NCBI GenBank assembly: GCA_026545765.1
Contig: JAIFAC010000266.1
Span: forward strand, 1 to 64,000
DNA: 64,000 nucleotides
Direction: 5' to 3'
Source of the DNA: Plantago major
Lineage: Eukaryota > Streptophyta > Magnoliopsida > Lamiales > Plantaginaceae
A model generated the notes under the pieces. It made no database searches. It was not told the DNA's origin and saw nothing but the letters and a program-made list of their open reading frames with translations. Shown piece by piece: positions 57,801 through 64,000 of this stretch. The first letter of the stretch is position 1. Each line of letters starts with the position of its first letter. The position numbers and the translations under genes were made by a program.

Positions 57801-60800
57801 AAAACGCTTACTTGGTAGACAGACTTCCAGAGTAGGTGATAGCTTTAACAAATTTATATTCCATACAGAAACTCAAGCTGATCATGCGTTTAGGAGAACT
57901 CATTCATTTATATTATTTCTCCAACACATGACCTAACTTATGGCCTAATTCAACATTTTGGCCACTTGGAAGAACCATCAAATGGGAGCTTGATGTTTGC
58001 ATCTCATTAAAACTCAAACTTGTAGATATATTAGGAATTATTCATTTCTACAATTTGACCAAGACTCCCAGTCATTGGTTGGCCGAATTCAAAAAGACAC
58101 ACCAATTTCACAATTTAATGTGAGTAGAGTTGTCACTTCGGAAATCTTAACCCAGTACGTCAGCGTATTTGCCACAGCGATCAAGTGATGTAAAATTGCA
58201 AGCTTTGTAGAGGGGAAATAGATTTATTGATTTATATTCTCTCCAACACGCTTAACATGTTAAACCGCTTCAGGATAGTTCAACCATTCAAGTTGAGCAT
58301 TAAAATAAGATTCTTTTCTAAACAATAAGAAACAAAAATCAGAACTGGCTACGGTACACTGTTAGGTATTATGAAATCACTCGAGCCCAATATGCTAGGA
58401 ATCGTGTATGGACCACAATCATCATCCAATCAAAACCCTCAAATGTTCTCCAATAACTTTGTTTCACCTCTCAGCAAAACAAAAATCAGTTAGAAGATCA
58501 AAATCTGTGTCTCATTGAAATCCCACTGATCATTCTCCAAGTTAAGAATATACCATCCTTGTTTCTTTCTAACCACTGATCATATGACCCCAGGACACGT
58601 GGATATGGTTACTTAATATGTACGGGTAGAAATAAGAAACGTGTAGTGTTACTTTATAAAAATCCAATATAATTTCTCAGGTATTTAGCTCTATAACCTA
58701 GATCTTTCACGAAACGAGTAGCCTCAAATGCTTGGTTATGTTCTGACAGTAACAAAACAATAATGGCAAAGATATGCAGCAAAAGATCAAAAATTTCGGA
58801 TAGATCCCAAAGACAAACACTTCAAAATTGCTAAAAGATTTGCAACAACCACACCAAAAAGAAATATGAAAGAAATTCTCTAGCTGAAATAAAAGTAGCA
58901 TACTGCAAATAAGTACCTTAAGCAGCGAAGAAGACTTTCTGCAACTGAAGCCTCCTGAATCGCTTCTATTGCAGCAGACTGCGCAGCATTTCTGTGCTTT
59001 ATTACTTCCTGGTTATTCAGGGCAAAGTTTTTACAATTAGAATTCAGACAAATAAATGTCCACAAAACTGCACGAACAACAAGATGCCAACTCAGCGAAA
59101 CAACTTTCTCCAGGGTGCTCAATTCAGGATATTTGATGTGTCAGTCCCAAGAAACATTAATCAGTATGTTTGTTAGTTGGTCCAAATGCTAACTTCAATA
59201 TTTTAGTAGTCGAAATATAATAGAAAAACCGTCAGAAAAACCAAACACATATTACCAGCAATAGAACTTCAAACATTGGTAGGGAAAGCATAAAATTCAT
59301 AAACTGGCTAACAGCATCTGCATTACTCCTAATGTGGACAAAACGACATACCTTCCCAAGCTTTGAAAGAGAAGATGGAAGCGAGGCCCAAGAAACACTG
59401 GCATCAGTTAATCTTTGTTTAGTTAAAGCAACCTTGACAAAACTTGCAGGCAATCCATTATTGGCAGCCTCTCCCGATGACTTCTTTCCCATGGAAGTTC
59501 GTGCTGATGGCTTAAGAACATCAACGGGATCACCATTTGCAGAAGCTTTATTTGCTGATGCATTCTTAGTGTCCTCCCTGGTTGATTTTGAAGATATAAC
59601 CCTGTTCTCTTCTTTGGATGGCAACCTTTCACTAGTAGATTTTCTAGGTGCCTGCACAATAGAGTTATATGGTCAAAAAAGAACATAGTCTCCAACAGTT
59701 ATCATTTATAACACTGACAAACAAGAAAACTTGGAAGGTTATTATATCTTCAGACTATTCTGCTACACTTTCAGCGGAATCAGGTTTTCCCGGCAACACA
59801 ATTAGAAAAATTGCTAATAGAGAGTCAACTTCATTGCAAAGATTTATTTTTTCTCTCTTTTTTTCTAACATTTATTCCACTGAAGAAAACCTTACCTAGA
59901 CATGGAGAAATATATTAACGTATCAAATCTCCAAGACACAACATATCTTAAAATCACATGTCTGTACAAAGAATTTAGAATGTAAGCCTTACAGAAGTAC
60001 TTTTTCCCTCCGACTTCACATCCTGCTTGACAGCCTTCAACCTGGGGCTCTCCCGGCCCTTAGCATCCGCATTCCCTTCCCAGCTCTTTCTCAAAACCTT
60101 GGGACCCAATTCAAGTCCATGAATCTTCATCAAATTCCCTGAAAACATCTTCTTTGCACTCGGACTTGCCAAATTACCAGGACTCGCCTTTTCTTTAGAC
60201 CCCAATTTAGGATGCCTTCTCCAACCTATCCAACCTTGATCTTCCCTTGCTGCTTAACACCATTTGAAAACTTCTCAAAAGTAGTCGATGTAACGAATAG
60301 CAACTGAATGGCTGACGAGGTATCGACCTCGAACCCCACGGATTCAATTTCTCCTTCTTCACATCCAAGTTGAGGGACAGTTTGGACAGCTGAGACTTGG
60401 ACCGCATCAATCCGGGAGCAGCCTTCTTTTCCACCCTATCCTCTTTAGAGCTAACATTTATTTTCAAAGGAGCTGACTTAACATTGGACTGTGATTTGGC
60501 GGTTTTGTCTATCGATTTCGAAGCAGAAGGTGGAGTGCCATTGTTATTAAGGAATCCTAAAGAGTGTGTGTGTGTAGCTACAATGTCTTCAGGGGTGCCT
60601 ACACAAGGGTGGCGTCCAGGAACCGGCTTGACCCCTCTAAGAATAGGCACAGGAGAAGCAGCCTCAAGGCGATCAACATGTATAAACTGGCCTAATTGAA
60701 TCTTATCACTACGAATCAGATCATCATGCTCATCAGGCAGAGAAACATAAGTAGCATGAGAGGAATCAGATACCTTCAAATAAAACCCCTGATTAGAGAA

Positions 60801-60935
60801 AAGCTCACCTCCTGCCAAAGCAGGAACAATGCTCACAACTTGCAGCAGAGAAGACCTGTACTCGCCTGCAACTTTCACATCTGTGTTCATGTGCTGAAGC
60901 AACTTCAACAATACTCCTGGGACTAAAGTTGCCAT
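54804..60935 (-). CDS. DUF936 family protein
   Basis: A plant-specific DUF936 protein of about 730 residues; function not established. Coding exons on the minus strand: 60935-59993, 59651-59352, 59008-58917, 55667-54804. Exon 1 opens [20 protein letters not shown] and holds the conserved N-terminal domain ([67 protein letters not shown]). The middle is Ser/Lys-rich. The C-terminal domain has [31 protein letters not shown] and [15 protein letters not shown], and ends SEAKARR. Intron 3 is about 3.2 kb. Odd points: small frame changes against the family pattern near 60289, 60228 and 60215 (around [17 protein letters not shown]) and near 55620 (before [14 protein letters not shown]). Each fits one or two missing or extra bases, often in short C runs, so consensus error is likely; decay is possible. 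Confidence 0.85.
57235..57286. repeat. Compound microsatellite: C run, (CA)n, A run
   Basis: About 18 C, then AAACACACACACACACA, then 16 A, inside the long DUF936 intron. Such runs are prone to length error in any sequencing method. Confidence 0.9.
57293..57540. repeat. Extended fold-back (hairpin) in a DUF936 intron
   Basis: Perfect 20-bp arms ATAGGCACTACTTCAATGTA at 57403-57422 and its inverse at 57441-57460 surround an 18-base loop. Pairing continues outward imperfectly: AAAAGAGATAAGATGATAAT on the left against ATTATCATATTATCTCTTT on the right, and TTATGAATTT against AATTATTCATAA. The whole is about 245 bp. Either a fold-back MITE or a microRNA-type precursor. Confidence 0.75.
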
Positions 60936-61470
60936 TTTTCATCACTTTTCTCAAAACCCAGATGCAGAAATTCAAGATTCTAAGGGATATGCATCACAAC
61001 TCAAAAGGGTCTTACCGAAAACCATCAAAAGATTTACCCAAATCTGATACAGTACAACTGAACGGAACTTGTGTCATAAAATGGGAAGAAACATTTATTT
61101 TGTTAGCAGATAAAATGAATAGAGGAAATCTAGTCTAGAAAAAGGGATAGGGAACAACTACCGCTGGTAATAAATGCTGGAGAGGAAAATGAAGATGGGG
61201 AAGATGAAAAGGTAGAAGCTTTTTCAAGGAATGATTGATTAATGGTGTGAGTTAGTAGCAATTAGTTGCAGAAAGAAAGAGGAAAAAGGAAAACTTGAGA
61301 AGTGTCCAAAGTTGTAAGGTTGTTCTGAACATGGGAAGAGAGGAAGAAGAAGAGGTTTGATGACAGACAGCTGAGCAAGAAGAGTAAAGTGAAATCCAGT
61401 GAATGATTGGAGAAAACAATGGAGTCGGTCAGTGCCAATCACACACACACAAATTCAACCGGTAATATGT
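60936..61470 (-). promoter_or_regulatory. Presumed 5' UTR and promoter of the DUF936 gene
   Basis: Upstream of the start codon on the minus strand. Pyrimidine-rich tracts on the minus strand (61190-61390) and a short CA repeat at 61440-61452. No firm TATA box. Assigned by position. Confidence 0.35.
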
Positions 61471-62393
61471 TATTTTCACACTCACTAATCTAACACAAAT
61501 TGTTACTACTATAATCTAAATAAAATAGGCTAAATTAGAAGGTAGCATAAGGTGGAAAAAATGATTAAGATACAATTCACTTTTTTGTTGGTAGTCTTGG
61601 TTTAACATTTTTAAATTAGTGGTTAGGATTGATTGTTGATAAATATGAAGATACATTATACCCTTTCAAATATCAGTTACAAAATTCATCATGAAGATAT
61701 TAATTGAGTTGGAGTAAATGCAGAATGTAACTGTGATAGCATATCGATATGCTTTCGACGTATATGTGATTGGTATACAAAATATGTCGGCATTAGCAGA
61801 CGTATTCGGAATCGTGACTTTTACCATAGCATATCGATCTTTCTTTCGGGACGTATGTCGGCGGTATTGACATATGTTCCTGCTATATGGACATATTCAT
61901 AATCTTTACCCGTAGACTTGTTTATCAACATATAAACATGAAGTATGAAGCTTTGCATCAACAAAAAATTATGGGCAACATAGAAAGTTGTACGAAATAT
62001 TAAATATATTAATAGAGGTTTTAATTAACATGGTTTTGATAAGTTTAATTTGTAAAATTTAGGTTGAAGGGTATAAATGGAAGATCAATCATGACTTCGT
62101 ACTAAAATCAATAAAATTTGTTTACAGTCCTCGGTCGATAAAAGTTATAAAGTTGTGAGGTCATATAAAAAAGTAGCAGGTGCTGAATAGATTTTTATCC
62201 AGACATCGTCTTTGGGCATTAGCTCCCCTTCCTCTGACTTTCCCCAATAAAATAAGATCTCTAAATAATTTACTAACTCTCTAAATAATTTATTTAGTAG
62301 AAGTCATTCATGTTATTCATGTCTATATTGGAACTCATTTCTTTTGTAATATTAAAAACAACAATGTTGAAAACATAAACGTATTGATTAATA
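61471..62393. other. Intergenic, with diverged ATATGTCGGC-like repeats
   Basis: AT-rich. Between 61738 and 61930 the phrases AGCATATCGAT, GACGTATATGTG, AATATGTCGGC and ACGTATGTCGGCGG recur, suggesting a decayed tandem repeat. No gene or element ends found. Confidence 0.35.
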
Positions 62394-62622
62394 CTCCCGT
62401 CATGAGCTTACATTTCTTAATTTTAGCCGTCATGACTTACATACATTCTAAAAAAGCTACACACTCAAAAATAATAAACAATCTCAACTTACACACAAAT
62501 TAAACCTTTTGCCACTCAAAGTACAACTTTGTCCACTTTTTTCATACTTTATCATTACTTTAACTTTTCGCATAAAACTGTGCGCCAACCCTAATGTATG
62601 AAGTTCTCCGGGACGGAGGGAG
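62394..62622. mobile_element. Stowaway-type MITE
   Basis: TA at 62392-62393 and 62623-62624. Ends CTCCCGTCATGAGC and CTCCGGGACGGAGGGAG. Contains CAACCCTAATGTATGAAGTT, the inverse of the phrase in the copies at 3459 and 43970. Confidence 0.85.
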
Positions 62623-63079
62623 TATAATATTAACATCGATAATTTTGTTAACAATATAGGCTCATCCATAGATAAGTTATCTAAATACCATCGGACTTGT
62701 TCATCATCTAATTGTGAACTTGTATTATTAACATAATCTAATTTGTGAAACTCAAATTATTACAATAGATCCATGATAACAAATTAACGACTCAGTGTGC
62801 TCGATCTCATCACCTTAAACTTGTACCACCAGTAACATACATTTAGGTTTCTTACCACCCCACCATCTTAATTATGACTCTCAGTACTATATTTTTAATT
62901 TACGTTCATATTTAAATTGTGCTATCAATCATCAAATCAAATTCTAGATCAGGTAGTTCGTTAAAATAGATAAATAATACTAATATTCAACTTCTTCCAT
63001 AACAAATGCACCATTTATTTTTATCACGGATATTAAAGTGTAGTATGAAATATAGTGGGACAAGTCCACATGGATGGTA
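62623..63079. other. Intergenic, nothing recognised
   Basis: AT-rich DNA without ORFs, terminal repeats or RNA motifs that I can support. Confidence 0.4.
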
Positions 63080-63339
63080 CTCCATCAGCATTAAAATAAG
63101 TAGCAATCTTTTCAGCATGATGTTTAAGAAGGCCAATAGTTTATTATTTGTTGGTGGAGACAGAAATGATAAAGAATGGAGAAATTATGAAACATAAGAG
63201 AGAAAAATGATTTAAAAAAATGAAAAAAATAAGATAGTGGGGTTAATGGTGTTTATTTTTTTTGCTATTTTAATAAGTGACCTGAATTAGTGGAACGTCC
63301 GGAAAATGAATAATTACATTTTTAGCGGGACGGAGAGAG
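63080..63339. mobile_element. Stowaway-type MITE
   Basis: TA at 63078-63079 and 63340-63341. The right end TTTTTAGCGGGACGGAGAGAG is typical; the left end CTCCATCAGCATTAAAATAA is diverged. The A-rich interior (AAACATAAGAGAGAAAAATG) fits the family. Confidence 0.65.
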
Positions 63340-63341
63340 TA

Positions 63342-64000
63342 ATTTATTTCAAAAAATAAATTGGACATTTATACTAAAATGGATATAAATAAAATATGAG
63401 ATATATGTTCTAAAAGAGAGAGAGCGCGCGCAAGAACTTTCATTCATCATTTACAAAACCATAGCCAATAAGTTATCGAGTATGATATTTTAAGGTTTCC
63501 TACTTCATTAAGAAAAACACACAAATTCCATACTTCATATCCTTCAACACTATTATCATTTTACAGAGTATTGGAAGTCACTTATATTAATGAGGGACCG
63601 ACTAATGGTTTTAAATATTTGCATAATATTTTGAACAATATAACTAAAGTTTTATATGAGACCTTGCTGCGATACTTACATTCCTACTTCCTTTATTAAG
63701 AATGAATACTTTTCTAAACAATTTGTGTCATTTTATTTGTATGTATAAAACCGATACTTGTGATAAAAATATGTAATACTTACGGTAATGATTGTAATGT
63801 TTGTATATATATTTTAATTCATCTATAAACACTATACCCCAAGAGACCTGCTTATCATTCTATGATTTCTTTTATGTTCAATTTCCTAATTGTTTCTCCT
63901 TTGACTTTTGGTTTCATATTATGTTTGGTGTTTCTTCTTGATTTGGTTTTCTTATGTCCGGAAATTCATTTTCACCAGAATCATCAGAAACAATTGCATT
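63342..64000. other. Intergenic, nothing recognised
   Basis: AT-rich, with a short AGAGAGAGAGCGCGCGC tract at 63415-63431. No gene, RNA or repeat end supported. Confidence 0.4.

Noticed and set aside
57880-58260. Possible miniature LTR element (two TGTTGGAGA starts on the minus strand near 57928 and 58248)
   Set aside because: Similarity between the two sites ends after about 20 bases, and no primer site or second LTR border is visible.
61738-61930. Possible satellite or structured RNA from the ATATGTCGGC-like words
   Set aside because: Spacing is irregular and no stable stem or unit length can be defined.

Overview
This window is nuclear DNA from a flowering plant, most likely a eudicot. 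Evidence: intron-split genes with GT-AG borders, Ty1/copia LTR retrotransposons with a tRNA-iMet-type primer site, Stowaway, hAT and Harbinger-type MITEs, a tRNA-derived SINE, and three housekeeping genes with close plant counterparts. The species cannot be named from sequence alone.

Layout. 1-4.1 kb: AT-rich intergenic DNA with two Stowaway MITEs. 4.17-10.48 kb, minus: a mitochondrial-type glyoxalase II (hydroxyacylglutathione hydrolase), 8 exons. 10.65-11.36 kb: a non-autonomous hAT element just upstream of that gene. 11.43-41.92 kb: a Stowaway MITE split by a giant copia element A (11657-41892, plus strand, target duplication GGAAG). A is itself split by a second copy of the same family, B (19968-35542, minus strand, target duplication AAAAG), and its 3' LTR carries a third, inverted LTR segment (C). 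42-45.2 kb: repeat-derived DNA with a second hAT copy and two small MITEs. 45.44-47.72 kb, minus: an intact METTL21-like protein methyltransferase, 5 exons. 48.33-53.92 kb, minus: a smaller, unrelated copia fossil D. 54.80-60.94 kb, minus: a DUF936 family gene, 4 coding exons. 61-64 kb: intergenic DNA with two more Stowaway MITEs.

Most unusual content. Elements A and B are about 15 kb each because they carry a long additional ORF (aORF) between pol and the 3' LTR, the place where SIRE-type copia elements carry an env-like gene. The aORF has its own upstream TATA-like box in both copies. In A its middle part is cut by five introns of 78-83 bp, and the four exons between them are all multiples of three. 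B has only the first of these introns; at the other four sites the flanking sequence is continuous. This is good sequence evidence that the accessory transcript is spliced and has been copied back from RNA.

The three host genes are unrelated in function and do not form a pathway. Two of them (glyoxalase II and DUF936) show small frame breaks inside otherwise well conserved exons. Patchy differences also separate LTR copies. Consensus-base errors in the assembly are therefore a live alternative to true decay.
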